Source of the DNA: Stentor coeruleus
Taxonomy: Eukaryota > Ciliophora > Heterotrichea > Heterotrichida > Stentoridae
Length of the DNA stretch: 64,000 nt
Direction: 5' to 3'
NCBI GenBank assembly: GCA_001970955.1
Contig: MPUH01000036.1
Coordinates: forward strand, 62,001-126,000
The notes below the pieces were generated by a model that did no database searches, had not been told where the DNA came from, and saw nothing but the letters and a program-made list of their open reading frames with translations. A program made the translations under genes and the position numbers. Below are positions 31,001-41,895 of this stretch, piece after piece (the stretch's first letter is position 1; each line of letters opens with the position of its first letter).

Positions 31001-31918
31001 ATTTGTTGAAATCACTTGGACTGCAGGGCTTGTTACTTTAACTTTGTAAACCCCTAGAATTTTTATTGCATAAATAAAAAATGCTTTTCCTTGAAATGAT
31101 GCTTGGTTTGTGGCTGTGATTAGAGTGTTTGATTCGCTTTCAAAAATCTCTATAAGCATATTGATTTCTGCATCACTACAAACTTCGTTGTTGTTAATAA
31201 TATTTATCTCAATACTTAAACTTTCTTCTATCTTAATCTAAATAATTTTTACAATCGAAGCTGATAAAATTATCTTCAATGAATAGCTTTTAATCTCGAT
31301 ATCTAAAGTTCTTGATAAATATCCTCCAAACACCGCAAAAACTTTTATTATCCCTGCGTTACGAAAGTAAGTACTAAATGATTCTATCCCACTTGATAAT
31401 GCTTTTGAAATAGGATTTTGCATACTAAGCATAGTATCAAAAGCAATAAATGAAAGATTAGAAAATAAATTCCCACATGGGTTTTTGAGGTTAGCATCAA
31501 AAGTGATATTTTCATTTAAATACTGTGAAGATTTGCTTGCCGTAAAGACAAAACTAAAGCAATAAAAGTCTAAAACTGTTTTAATCTGTATCTCACTTGA
31601 CAGCCCTGATGATGTATTTGCCACTAAAGTATAATTCCCATTGCATGGTATGAAAATATACCCATTTTCAGTATATAAACTATTTCCTTTAATAACCGTA
31701 ATATTCCATTTACTTGTATATAGAGAACTTATTGGAGATAGTGATAAGTAAATATTCATATCTTGATCTATTACTGATTTACTATTATTATAAGTTAAAG
31801 TAAAGTTTATTTGAGAATCATTTTTCTGTTTAGTTCTTACATTAGTATTGTTTACAGCTAGAGTTAAAGTTTGGGCTAAAGTCTGAGAAAAAAGTATATA
31901 GAAAGTTAGAAAGACCAT
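28044..31918 (-). CDS. Cys-rich, LamG-like multi-pass membrane protein, four exons
   Basis: Exons 31253-31918, 28673-31237, 28406-28657 and 28044-28390 are joined by three 15-nt introns. A signal peptide (MVFLTFYILFSQTLAQ) leads an ectodomain of beta-rich repeats. Next come a LamG/concanavalin-like segment (GVYFPGVSALEIDL, FTLSFWIKQDL, DGIWNHFYISVEH), then a furin/GFR-type Cys-rich region (CDKCDICPVSGNC, CLECISYNHNSCTKC, CLECSSYNTCTSC). The C-terminus holds several TM segments (IITLIIFLLLIPTILTLF and others) and a basic tail. This layout fits ciliate receptor-like surface proteins. In the last exon the frame shifts by 2 nt at an ATATAT run (28257-28262): the upstream frame reaches a stop after LLWELGD, while the next frame carries a membrane-protein tail to 28044. 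This is an assembly slip, a mutation, or a shorter true protein. Confidence 0.75.
28391..28405 (-). other. 15-nt intron 3 of the Cys-rich membrane protein
   Basis: GTATTTTATATATAG, phase 0. Removing it joins AISFSIS to IPIYVLITR within a membrane segment. Confidence 0.85.
28658..28672 (-). other. 15-nt intron 2 of the Cys-rich membrane protein
   Basis: GTAAAAAACATTTAG, phase 0. Removing it joins LCLIIY to GFQIFGFCVLINA and keeps the frame open. Confidence 0.9.
31238..31252 (-). other. 15-nt intron 1 of the Cys-rich membrane protein
   Basis: GTAAAAATTATTTAG, phase 0. Removing it joins ILSASI to IKIEESLSIEINI in the ectodomain. Confidence 0.9.
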
Positions 31919-32452
31919 ATTTATAAACTAATGTAATAGCCATATAAAAACTTTAAATATTAGAAATATATATTTGATTACTATGCTACTATGATGAAAG
32001 GAATATTTTCTTATTAAAAAGACTTTTTCGAATGCTTGTTTTGGGAATTAGCTTTTAATATTTTTGTAGACAATAATATATCTTTAAACAAAAATAGGTA
32101 GGGGTATTTTTTTTTTATGTTTGGGGAAGATATAATAGTAGGAATTATAAACTTTTGAACACCTTATAAGCTATTAGAAAAGGTTTATATGATGAATTTA
32201 GTTTATATTTCTTATATAATGCATTTTATAATTTGTACATGGGACTATGCCAAAAAGAGAACTCTTGTCAGGTTATATTGATTTATTTGTATTAAATGAT
32301 CTGAGTAAACAAGAATCTAAAGAAATCACTATATAAGTACTAAGAAAAATTGCCTAAATAAGCAATTGATTATTTTATGTAATATTAAGATTATAATTAT
32401 CCTAACCATTTAACTATAAAATTATATAATCCACTATATCTAGATTTAAAAT
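31919..32452. other. Intergenic region upstream of the Cys-rich membrane protein
   Basis: Lies between two minus-strand genes. It is AT-rich, with a run of T near 32108. No RNA gene or ORF of note. Confidence 0.4.
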
Positions 32453-32890
32453 TTATATTCTAAGTCCTCTCATCAATATTTGCAATGCTAAAAAAGCTTT
32501 CATCCATATATACAAATATCCTGCTATTATACTAGAATAACTAACCTTTTGATAATCCAAATCCTGATAGAAAATTATAGGAATCAATTGATCGAATATA
32601 TAATCTTCAATCTGAACATCTAAATTGATTTCTTTTAATCTATTTATAAAGCTTAACGGGTTTGCAATTAGCCTTTTAAAATCTCTCCATGATTTATATT
32701 CTTTTTCAAACATAATCGAATATGTTTTACAAATTTCCACAATTAGCTGCGAAGGAAATCCTAAAGGTAAAATCTCATGTACAAATATACTTTGTGTGTC
32801 ATCAATAATCTCTCTTCCTATTTTCCTTAAAAATATCATATCTTCATCACTTACCAGTTCTTTAACTAAAATATTTGATATATCATCCAT
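32453..32890 (-). CDS. Small protein resembling the distal stalk of dynein heavy chain
   Basis: 145 residues from the ATG at 32888-32890. The frame is open a few codons further, but only from a TTG. The segment GFPSQLIVEICKTYSIMF, then KSWRDFKRLIANPLSFINRL, then DLDYQKVSYSSIIAGYLYIWMKAF follows the layout of the microtubule-binding tip and returning coiled coil of dynein heavy chains. There the pattern is PPxxVxxVxxAVxxLL, W-x-x-A-K-x-x-x-x-x-x-x-F-L-x-x-L, then KVSxAAxGLCxWVxAM. The rest of a heavy chain (motor AAA modules, linker, tail) is not present nearby, and the next genes are unrelated. It could be a free microtubule-binding or dynein-regulating protein, or a relic. The match is by eye only. 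Confidence 0.6.
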   Translation of the reverse strand: MDDISNILVKELVSDEDMIFLRKIGREIIDDTQSIFVHEILPLGFPSQLIVEICKTYSIMFEKEYKSWRDFKRLIANPLSFINRLKEINLDVQIEDYIFDQLIPIIFYQDLDYQKVSYSSIIAGYLYIWMKAFLALQILMRGLRI

Positions 32891-32992
32891 TTTACGATAA
32901 TCCAATATTATCTTTGATTAATTTCTAATTTTTTTTTTACATATAAAAGTATCATAAAAAACTATTTAACCTAATCTCTATTTAAACCCTAT

Positions 32993-34462
32993 CTATTTTT
33001 TTATCTGTTCATTTAATATAAACCTTGTCAATAACTGTACTCCAAATCCAGTCCCACCAGCTGAGAATTGTCCTCTATCTGATTTACTCATTGCAGGTCC
33101 AGCAATATCTAAATGTGCCCAATTCACCCCTTTCTCAATAAAATGTTTTAAAAATGCTGCAGCACTACATGCTCCACCATATCTTGATTTCCCTATATTA
33201 GAAATATCAGCATTTTTACCTTTAATAGTTTTTTCATGTTCTTCATTTATTGGCATTTCCCATATGTTTTCTTGATAAAAACTCCCTGCGTTTTTAAGTT
33301 TCCCAATAAGTTTTGAGTTGTTACCAAAAGCTCCAGCAGTTTCTTCACCTAAAGCTACAACACAAGCCCCAGTTAAAGTTGCCAAATCGATAATTGTTGA
33401 AGGTTTGTATTTTTGTTGTGTATAAGTTAAAGCATCAGCAAGGCAAAGTCTTCCTTCAGCATCAGTATTTCCAATTTCAACAGTTTTACCTTTAAGTGAT
33501 GTGAGGATATCAAGTGGTTTATAACTTCGGCTTGATATAGCATTTTCAGCAAGAGCTAATGTGCATACAAGATTGATTTTGATTTTATTTTCAACTACCC
33601 ATTTGAAAGCACCTAAAGCAGCACATGCACCTGATTTATCTAAATACATATCTTCAATATTATTTGTAGGTTTAAGATTTAGCCCACCTGTATCAAATGT
33701 TAGACCTTTTCCTACTAAAGCAAGGGTTTCTTCTGGGTTTTCATGTCCTGAATATTTTAAAACTATAAGTCGTGGTTGACTTTGTGCACCTTTACCAACA
33801 TTGTATAAAAGAGATAAACCTTGATTTTGTAAAGCTTCTCCTTCGATAACTTCGATTTCTATTGAATCTTTATGGGTTTCAACTAATTCTAGAACTTTTT
33901 TATGAATGAATTCAGGTGTAGCTATTGAGCCTCGAGTATTAGCTAAATCTCTTGCATATAAAGAATTTGCTGCTGAAGATATTGAGTAATTGAAATCTTC
34001 TTCTGATGCGAATTTGTATGAAAGGTTTAAGTTTTCAATATAAGTCGGACCTTTTTCAGGCTCACTTTCCTGATCAGAAGTTTGTTTTTCTATTGTTTTT
34101 AATGAATAATCGTAATTAGCTAGCATCGCTGTATTGACCCATTTTATCACTTGTTCGTCTTTGAAACTTTTAGGGAAAAACACGTCAGCATTTGTGATTT
34201 TCCTTGATTTCAAAGCTGAAACAGCACTGCAGGCTGAAGAAAACACCTCATCTTCTTTGCTTACTTGAAGAACAAGAGTTCTTTTGTAGTCTTTTTTAGG
34301 ATAAAGCCATACTGCTTTAGTGTTCTTTAAATCCTCTAAAGCTGTTTCTTTGATGATTCTTTTTGGAGCATTTTTGTCTGTTACGTAAACTGCAGTCTCA
34401 CCAGATAATTCGAAAGAGGTCTTGAGGATTTTGTGGATCCTACGTGTCAAACACCTCAGCAT
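32993..34462 (-). CDS. M17 leucyl aminopeptidase
   Basis: 489 residues. The C-terminal catalytic domain shows VGKGLTFDTGGLNLKP, the metal-binding Lys/Asp block, DKSGACAALGA, and the family signature NTDAEGRLCLADAL at about residue 328. These carry the two-zinc site and the catalytic Lys and Arg. A divergent N-terminal domain of about 160 residues precedes it. The first 20 residues (MLRCLTRRIHKILKTSFELSG) are basic and free of acidic residues until Glu 18, so mitochondrial targeting is possible. The enzyme releases N-terminal amino acids and works as a hexamer. The dynein-stalk-like gene follows 102 nt downstream on the same strand. Confidence 0.95.
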   Translation of the reverse strand: MLRCLTRRIHKILKTSFELSGETAVYVTDKNAPKRIIKETALEDLKNTKAVWLYPKKDYKRTLVLQVSKEDEVFSSACSAVSALKSRKITNADVFFPKSFKDEQVIKWVNTAMLANYDYSLKTIEKQTSDQESEPEKGPTYIENLNLSYKFASEEDFNYSISSAANSLYARDLANTRGSIATPEFIHKKVLELVETHKDSIEIEVIEGEALQNQGLSLLYNVGKGAQSQPRLIVLKYSGHENPEETLALVGKGLTFDTGGLNLKPTNNIEDMYLDKSGACAALGAFKWVVENKIKINLVCTLALAENAISSRSYKPLDILTSLKGKTVEIGNTDAEGRLCLADALTYTQQKYKPSTIIDLATLTGACVVALGEETAGAFGNNSKLIGKLKNAGSFYQENIWEMPINEEHEKTIKGKNADISNIGKSRYGGACSAAAFLKHFIEKGVNWAHLDIAGPAMSKSDRGQFSAGGTGFGVQLLTRFILNEQIKK

Positions 34463-35161
34463 TAAATATGGAAAGCTTTCAAAAGAAAATTAACCTTTTT
34501 TATATATAAATTTTTTAACTATATAATAAATTGTTTAATGTCAAAGCTTTTTTATGGATTATGTTTTGATGAATTTGATAGATTTTGTAAATAATTTTGG
34601 ATATTTTTGAGGGAGAAATTGGATTTATATGATTTTATGAAAGAGTTTGGGCGTATTTATGGTATTATTTGAGGGGTTTGTTTATAATCATATTGATTAG
34701 CTGTTTGTGAAAGCAGACTATGAAAATTTGTTGCGCTTTTTATGTTGGGATGATATTAAATCTTATAATTTAATATTTCCATATTTGTTTTTGCCTTATT
34801 TTATATCAAAATTCGCAGGACCAAGAATTAATTTTCAATCTCTCAGCGTATTTTTTATTGAACCTTTTGAAAATTGTATATAAAAAAGAAGTGAATTTTA
34901 TATCAAAATTTCTAGTTTATTGTCAGGATAGAAATTTAGCTAATCATAATATATTACTATTTTTACACCACTTTCTATATCTTTAGTTAATTTTCTTAAA
35001 GTTTTGCTAGCAATAATTTTTTTATCCATATAGCATATTAGTACCTAGCAGTTATTTTAAAAGTTGTTTATCATATCCTATACTTTGTCAAAAAACTCGC
35101 CATCAGAGTTGATGAATTCTATATCACTCATATTATTAGCCTTTTTAGGCAATTATAATTC
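34463..35161. other. Divergent intergenic region
   Basis: About 700 nt between the starts of the aminopeptidase (minus) and the TOG protein (plus). The string TTTTATATCAAAATT recurs at about 34799 and 34897. No other structure is seen. Confidence 0.4.
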
Positions 35162-38100
35162 ATGGAATTTTCTGGTGAGCCATCTGTGCAATTACAAGAG
35201 ACTCTTGAAAAGCTTGAAGTCTTTCTTAAATCCTCAACGAACTTACAAATCCCTGATGATTTCCCTAAAGATCCTCTTCCAAGGTCAGAAAGCTTACTTA
35301 AAATGGTTCAAAGTTTAAACAGATCATGTATCCTAAGTTCACTTCCTGAAATATTAGAACTTTTACAACATCAAGACTGCTATAATTTTGTCCTTGATTT
35401 GTTATATTTTTTACTATCACCGAATTCTGAAGAAATACTAGAAATAGTAGCCCAATCAGCTGATAAACCAAAAATTAAAAAACAGTGTCTTTCTATCATA
35501 AAAGATCTTTTACAAAAAGCAGATATGCGTGGTTTACATAGAGTTATGCATAATTTAGCTGGAGTTATCAATGATCCTGATAGAGAAATTGCAACATTAG
35601 CTAGAGAAGTTTGTCGTAAAATCCGAGACTCTATTTTCAGAAGTGTTCCTCCAGTGAGAAAAAATGAAAATAATGACCTGGTATTTGGTATAATTCCCTC
35701 ATCACTCTTTTCAGATTACATATCGACTGAGAATAAAAAAGCAAAACACATTGCCTTAAAGTGTATCGAAGAAATAATCCTCAATGCATCAGATCTAAAC
35801 CCTATAGAAAACCATCAAAATCCTATACTTCAATTTCTTTTAGAGCTTCTTTTAGACACTTCAAGAAGTTTTATCAATTGCGGCTTAAGAATTTCTTTAC
35901 GTTTAACATCAATTGAAAATTTTAATATGTCAAAGCTTAATTCTATATTAAAAACAAAACTTGGGGATTCAAGTATTGGTGTAAGACAAGGGGCATTTAA
36001 AATACTTGTTCATAATTTCAAATTTTGGACGAATTTAGGACAAGATTTACTTTCTGGATTTGATAATGAAAATTGGCATATAAGAGAAGAAACTGTTTGT
36101 TTGTATATTGCTGGAATGCTCATGAATCATGATTTTAGCAAGTTGGATTTAACTGAAAAATTTTGTAAATTATTGGATGATGAGAAAAGTAAAATAAGAC
36201 AAGCGGTTTTTGAAGCATTTGCAGTTATGGGGAAAAATATGGGGAAGGATCAACTTGTTGAGAAGATTAAAGGCTTGGTTGATGAGCTAACTTTGAAGAA
36301 TATACAGGAGAGGCTTGAATTAGAGCAGATCGCAACATTAAAAGACGGTTTGCTTCAAATGCCTCGTATAGTTCCATCAAGTGCTCCAATAGCTTTTTCA
36401 ACTCGAAGTTCTTTTTCTCCTTTCCCAACCCCAACTTCTACCCAAGACATGCATTTTGACTTCAGCCAAAACTACAACACAAACTCCCCAGCCCCAAGAT
36501 CATCAAGCCAAAGTCAGCCAACACTAACCCGTTCATCGAAAAAACCTGAAAATTCCAGTATTTTCAAACAAAGTTCTGACTTTATAAAACCCCCTCTTCC
36601 AATAAGAAAATCAAGTAAAAAAACTTTAACTACTGAATCAAAAGAAGATTTTTCAAGGAATACTTTTATAGATAAAACTTATACAGAATTTAATAACCTT
36701 CAACCTTTATCTTCACCTTTAGACATGCTAAATCAAATTCTTATAGAAAATGGAGATGCTTGGGACAATCAATTTGATTATACAGATACAATAAGAAGAG
36801 TTATAAAATTCCATAAAGAGTTACTTAATATGCAAAACTCACACAAATTTGTGGTTGAATTGATAAAATGGGGTGATTCACTTAGGTCGGCTTTATGTAA
36901 AAATTCACTTATAGCTCTTGGGGATTTCTGTAGAGAATTACCTAAATTATTAGATCCTGATGTTGAGGGTATTTTGGCTTTATTGTTAAGAAAAAGTATT
37001 GACACAAATATTTTTATATCAGAAACCGCTGTGGACTCTTTAACTTTGTGTGTGACGAATTGTTCTATTGGAAGGATTATTTCAGCAATACTTGGACAAA
37101 TGGCTTCAGCTAAATCTGGAGCTTTAAAAAGTAAAATCGCATATAGTTGCAAATTTGTAAGGAATATTTAGATACTTCAAAGGATTATAAAAGGTCCAAT
37201 ACCTGGGGGGATTGATAGAATGGTCATCAGCCTTGCTTCTTATGTTCAAGAGGCAGCACCTGAAGTTAGAGAAAGTGCTAGAGAGTGTTTTTTATCCCTG
37301 GGAAAAGAACTTGATAAACTTTTATCAAAATTCCTCACAGATTCTACATGTAAAACAGTTAAAGACATCCTAGAAAGAGATGCTAAAAGGAAAACAACAA
37401 ACAGAAGTGTTGAGCCAAAAAGAAACTCTTCAACCAGATCAACAAAAAGAAGTATCGCCACAAGAAGTACTTCAAATCGTCTTAGAATCTCACAAAATTT
37501 CGAAAAAGATTTATCAGAAGTTAATGAAATCAACTCAGCTCTTATGAACGAAGATTGGAAAATCCGCTTTAGAACCTTAGAAAAAATAGCAGCAGGAATC
37601 CTTGAAGATGTTGAAAATAATCAAAATAACAGTAGAATTTTATCCCTTATTGATGCTTTATGTCGAACTATTACAGATCATAATAGTAAAGTTAGTATGC
37701 AATCATTATCTACTTTAAAAGAACTTGTGCCAAAAATGAAATGGGCTTTACAACCAAATTTAGGACTTTTAATATCATCAATTGTTGTTACTTTAGGAAG
37801 TAGTTCTATAGCTTTAAGGAATATATCAAAAGAAATTTGTGATATTATTATGGAATCATGTGAAGCTATTTATATTATTGGCCCTTTTACTTCTGCGATA
37901 AATGTTGCGAATCCAAGGGCTAGAGCTGTTTTGGTTAGTTGTGTTAATAAAGTTCTTCAAGAAGTTTATGAGAAAAAACCTGGTTTGGTGAAAAAACTTG
38001 CTGTACCGCTTATGTATAAAATTGTTGATGACCCCAATATAGAAGTTAAGGAACAGGCGGAGATTATGGTTTGTAATATGAAGGTTGTACTTGGAGATGA

Positions 38101-38170
38101 GTTTTTAAAACATGCACCTGAGAATAAAAGTGAGAAAATTAGAGAAATTATAGGGAAAAATATTCCATAG
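35162..38170 (+). CDS. TOG-domain array protein (TOGARAM/CLASP-like), two exons
   Basis: Exon 1 (35162-37156) and exon 2 (37172-38170) give 997 residues. HEAT/TOG-type helical repeats are visible in four groups. One spans about residues 40-190. One contains ENWHIREETVCLYIAGML and DDEKSKIRQAVFEAFAVMG (about 300-360). A third (about 540-760) contains NIFISETAVDSLTLCV and APEVRESARECF. The last contains NEDWKIRFRTLEKIAAGI and DPNIEVKEQAEIMV (about 785-990). The third group matches the TOG3-like part of TOGARAM1/crescerin, which regulates ciliary microtubules. Ser/Pro-rich linkers separate groups 2 and 3 (about 400-520) and 3 and 4. A heavily ciliated cell would need such tubulin-binding proteins. 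CLASP is the main alternative. Confidence 0.75.
37157..37171 (+). other. 15-nt intron in the TOG-array gene
   Basis: GTAAGGAATATTTAG, phase 0. Removing it joins AYSCKF to ILQRIIKGPIPGGI in the middle of a TOG repeat. Confidence 0.95.
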
Positions 38171-38452
38171 ATTAATTGTTAAGCTGTTAAAATGTAAGGA
38201 TTTAATATGGCGGATTTTATGATATATTTTTTTTTTTTGGAAGTGGTGGCTTTTATTTAAAATGATTTTATGTAGATAATAAAGGTTTTATTGAAATTAT
38301 TAGGCTTTTAGGTGAAGATGTTTATAATTTAGTATGTTCTGAGATGAGGATATATTAAATTATGTGGATTTTAAATATAAAATAAACTCCCCTTCTCCTT
38401 CTCATAAAATAGTTCAGTCTGCACTAAGCAGACAATCAATTAATCTAATAAC

Positions 38453-41014
38453 TTATTTAAAATCATCAAATGTTTTAATCGCTTCAGTAAACTTGCTTCT
38501 ATATTCTTCTTTAAAGGTAAAATTCTCATTACTTGTTCTTAAGCTTTGCACCCCAGCATCAAGGCCAAAATAATAATTCGGGTCGCATTTTCTTAAAATA
38601 TTCTCATCCTGGATAAAAAACTTACTCGCCAAGTCTTCTCTCAGTTTTGAATGTGAGTAAACCTTAGTCAAAGTTTGCATAGTAAACTCTTCTTCTTTTG
38701 TTTTTGTAAAAGCTTTAAGGTCTTCTTCAAGTTTTTTAACCTTTTCTTTAAGTCTAGCATTTTCTTCTTTTACTTCATAAAACTGATTAGCCCATGATTC
38801 ATTGATTTTTGAAATCCTCACAGTTTCTTGTTGTTTATACATTGTAAGCTCTTCACATTTTGATTTTAATAATGTATACCCTTCATAGACTTCATTAAGA
38901 TTTAATTCAGTTATCGTTTCTTGATCCATAATTTGAATTGTACTTTCTAACCTTGACCTAATTTTCATTCTTTGTTTTTCAGGATCAGTTTGAACGCTTT
39001 TACAAGTAAAATTTTCACTTTCAGTTTGTACTAATTTCGAAGTATTTTGAGACCCCTCAGTCTGAGCATATTGAGAAGATGTGAATAAAGCTGCACATTG
39101 AACACCTTTTGATCTTTGACTGAAATCTTTCATATCAATTTTTGGTTTTTCAACTATAGGATTATCTGAAACTTCGGGTTCTTTATGCTTAAAAGGATTT
39201 GGTAAGGGTTCTTCATGTATGATTTCAATGTTTAAACTTCTAAAAGCATCTGGTGGGGCAGTTCTAATAATTTGGGTTTTGCCTGGGTTTAAAAACTCGT
39301 GCACTGGAGGCAAAGACTGCATTGATGGGGTCGAATCTTCGATTTCGTCATGTTTAAAGTGTTTTTCATCGTTTTTCATGATTTTTTCTTCAGTTCTCTG
39401 AGGTTTTTCATCGTGTTTTTTAGTTTTTTCATCATACTTTGTGGTTTTTTCTTCGTGTTTTGTAGTTGCTTTTTCTTCATGCTTTATCGGTTTTTCCTCA
39501 GTTTTACACATTTTCTCTGAACCTTTTGATAGTTTTCTCATGACAATAGGAGTAGGAACTTCATCTTCTTCTTGTATATCCTCCTCAATTTCTTCATCTT
39601 CATGGATGATTTCAGGTTTTTTCACAACACTTATCGTAGAAAGCCCTGGACATTTATTCCAACTAAAACCTTTCATTTTGCTTTCAAGACCCTGCAAATC
39701 ATAAATCAATAATGATTTTGGTAATGCAATGCTTCGTGGTTCATTTTTTTTACTATTAATCATTGCATAAAACGAATGCTGAAGTTCATTTTTCCATTTT
39801 GGGATTATTTCGTTTATCCAAGTTTGTGAACTTAAATCACCATGTTCTATTACTTTACCAACCCAGGCATGTTGGATAATTTTTGCGGTATATGTTAATA
39901 ATTGTACTGCATTCATATCTGCAAATTCAACAATTCCTGCTAGGACTGGGTTTGACACTGCTGGGGCAAGCATCCTAAGAACAAGTAAACCATTTATTTC
40001 ATTCCAAAAATCCTCTTGGGCTTTGATTTTTGTTATAAGTGTACAGGTTTCACATAGATATTTACATAAAAAAGGGCTTAAAGAATGCATGTTTTCAACA
40101 GTATATTGGAAAAAAGATATTATTTCTTTCATACACCTTTGAAAAGCTGGAGAGTTCAAAGCGGCATTGGTATCCATAGTTTTAAGTAAGCCAATAAGTG
40201 CACGAATACTAGCACCAACACTACTCTCAATAAAAGTAGCAGCATGCATTCCTGCGAAAACTTGAGGAATAATGCCTAACTTATCAGCATTAGAGTTTCT
40301 AAAAATCAAACTTGCTGTATTTGGAGAAGCAAGCATAAAAGATAAATACTTATGAGTGATTTTCGTGATATCATTCCAACCTTCATTATTACTATCTGAA
40401 TACAATATTTTGTTATAAGGTTCAATAAGCGGTTCTGAGATTATAAACGAAGATTCCCAAACCCTTAAAAGATGTACTGAAATAGCTTCAGTGTTATGAT
40501 CACGTAAAAAATGTGCAAGTTCATCAACGCATTCAATACATGTAAAATGCACATCTCTTAAACGTAAATCTTCTTTTTCTTTGCTTTCTATGAGTTTTTG
40601 CATTTCTTTAGTCAAACGATTTTCGATTTTGTAGTTTTGCTTCCATTCCATTAATGTTCTTCCAAGCTGGTTAGGCCAGTCTTTCCATGGCCTTCTGAGG
40701 TTTTTGTCCATAGTGTCTAGACCTAAGTCAAGAATTTTTCCTAAAAAGTCAGCATCAGAATTGTCTCTACACGACAATCTTAAGTTATAGATAATAATAT
40801 TCACCACATGAAGCATCATTATAGCTGAAATCTCAACTTCTGTTTCCAAATGTCGGATAAGCAACGAAGCTATAAGATCTTTGAATTCAGGGTTATTGGT
40901 GATTAGAGATATCAGTCTCTGTAAAGCTGATATGTCTAGTAGTTGTTTAGAAAATTTTGAAGTGATATACCTCAGCCAGGTTTCAACATCATTTCGAATG
41001 CTTCCTTCTTGCAT
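38453..41014 (-). CDS. RasGAP-domain protein with heptad repeat and coiled coil
   Basis: 853 residues. A Ras GTPase-activating domain spans about residues 180-410. TASLIFRNSNADKLG matches the arginine-finger loop (family TLFRxNSLATK, Arg about 239). LLVLRMLAPAVSNPVLAGI matches the FLRFICPAIVSP block, and LLTYTAKIIQHAW matches the KxIQNLAN helix. The arginine finger is present, so catalytic GAP activity is likely. About 500-550 is a six-fold Lys/Glu heptad repeat, and about 710-790 a coiled coil with LKEKVKKLEEDLKAF. Such proteins control Ras-like GTPases, often at the cortex or phagosomes. No PH or C2 domain is seen. Confidence 0.85.
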   Translation of the reverse strand: MQEGSIRNDVETWLRYITSKFSKQLLDISALQRLISLITNNPEFKDLIASLLIRHLETEVEISAIMMLHVVNIIIYNLRLSCRDNSDADFLGKILDLGLDTMDKNLRRPWKDWPNQLGRTLMEWKQNYKIENRLTKEMQKLIESKEKEDLRLRDVHFTCIECVDELAHFLRDHNTEAISVHLLRVWESSFIISEPLIEPYNKILYSDSNNEGWNDITKITHKYLSFMLASPNTASLIFRNSNADKLGIIPQVFAGMHAATFIESSVGASIRALIGLLKTMDTNAALNSPAFQRCMKEIISFFQYTVENMHSLSPFLCKYLCETCTLITKIKAQEDFWNEINGLLVLRMLAPAVSNPVLAGIVEFADMNAVQLLTYTAKIIQHAWVGKVIEHGDLSSQTWINEIIPKWKNELQHSFYAMINSKKNEPRSIALPKSLLIYDLQGLESKMKGFSWNKCPGLSTISVVKKPEIIHEDEEIEEDIQEEDEVPTPIVMRKLSKGSEKMCKTEEKPIKHEEKATTKHEEKTTKYDEKTKKHDEKPQRTEEKIMKNDEKHFKHDEIEDSTPSMQSLPPVHEFLNPGKTQIIRTAPPDAFRSLNIEIIHEEPLPNPFKHKEPEVSDNPIVEKPKIDMKDFSQRSKGVQCAALFTSSQYAQTEGSQNTSKLVQTESENFTCKSVQTDPEKQRMKIRSRLESTIQIMDQETITELNLNEVYEGYTLLKSKCEELTMYKQQETVRISKINESWANQFYEVKEENARLKEKVKKLEEDLKAFTKTKEEEFTMQTLTKVYSHSKLREDLASKFFIQDENILRKCDPNYYFGLDAGVQSLRTSNENFTFKEEYRSKFTEAIKTFDDFK
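39344..39487 (-). repeat. Degenerate 21-nt tandem repeat encoding K-x-D/E-E-K heptads
   Basis: Six to seven tandem units encode KHEEKTT, KYDEKTK, KHDEKPQ, RTEEKIM, KNDEKHF and KHDEIED in the linker of the RasGAP protein. The charged heptads suggest a flexible or single-helix spacer that grew by unit duplication. Confidence 0.85.
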
Positions 41015-41895
41015 ATTATTTAAATCTCTGAAAAAAATATCAAATCAAAAAAAACTCCTATAAAAAAATTGTCTAAAAAAAAGATAGTTAATGCTAATTG
41101 TAGGCTACTTTGAAATTACTCATTAGAAAGTTTTGCTTTTTTTATGAATTATTGTTTGTTTTTTAATTTTTCAGTTTTTATCTTATGTTTAGTAAGGCGG
41201 TGCTAAGTAAAGTTATGTGAATAAAAGTATTTGGCTTTTATTTTTTTGATATTTAAGCTTAAGGTGTAAAGAAGTTTTAAACATTTTATTAGTCAAGATT
41301 TTATCAGCAGTCTATAAAAAAAAAAATATTTTTATTTTGTTTGTATATCATTTAAGTGCCTTATATATTATATAAAAATCAGTAAAAAAAAAAGATATGC
41401 TATTGAAGAATGTAAGAATTATAAAACTGAAGATATGAAATAGAAAAAAAAATTGGGAAATATCTGAATGAAAATAACTAAAGTTTTTCTTTAACGCATA
41501 TGTTTTATAGGATGAAGAATTGAAAAAGAAAAAACACTTAGAGAAAAAATGACAAATAGGAAATAATAAAGTTCAATAGAGAAATAAAAACTTCATTGCA
41601 AAAATATACTATAAAAGAAACAGTAGTTTTCAATTACTGTCTTCCTTTTAGTAAAGATATTATGATATCATATTTACAGCTAAATAATCTCATGATTATT
41701 CAAATTATATCTTTTGAAAATACTTATTCAACCCAATCTTACTATACTTTTTATGCATTCTTCCATATATCAACATGTATAATTCACATATAATCTCTAT
41801 CCAAAAAATATTATATCTAATCACAAACAAAATCCTAACTCAAATCTTATAATCTTCCTTATCCTATCTAAAATCTATCATGCTATAACAAATAA
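41015..41895. other. Divergent intergenic region
   Basis: 880 nt between the RasGAP start (minus) and the Brr2 start (plus). It is AT-rich with several A8-A10 runs. A 65-codon frame at 41596-41793 has no conserved look and is not called. Confidence 0.4.

Noticed and set aside
32891-32905. Longer start (TTG) for the dynein-stalk-like protein
   Set aside because: TTG is not a normal start in a ciliate nuclear gene; the first ATG is at 32888-32890.
35064-35318. 84-codon frame overlapping the start of the TOG gene
   Set aside because: Out-of-frame overlap with a conserved coding region.
37169-37171. Stop codon splitting the TOG protein into two genes
   Set aside because: It is the TAG end of a 15-nt intron; the frame continues through the same TOG domain.
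41596-41793. 65-codon frame upstream of BRR2
   Set aside because: No domain, biased composition, and lies in the divergent promoter region.
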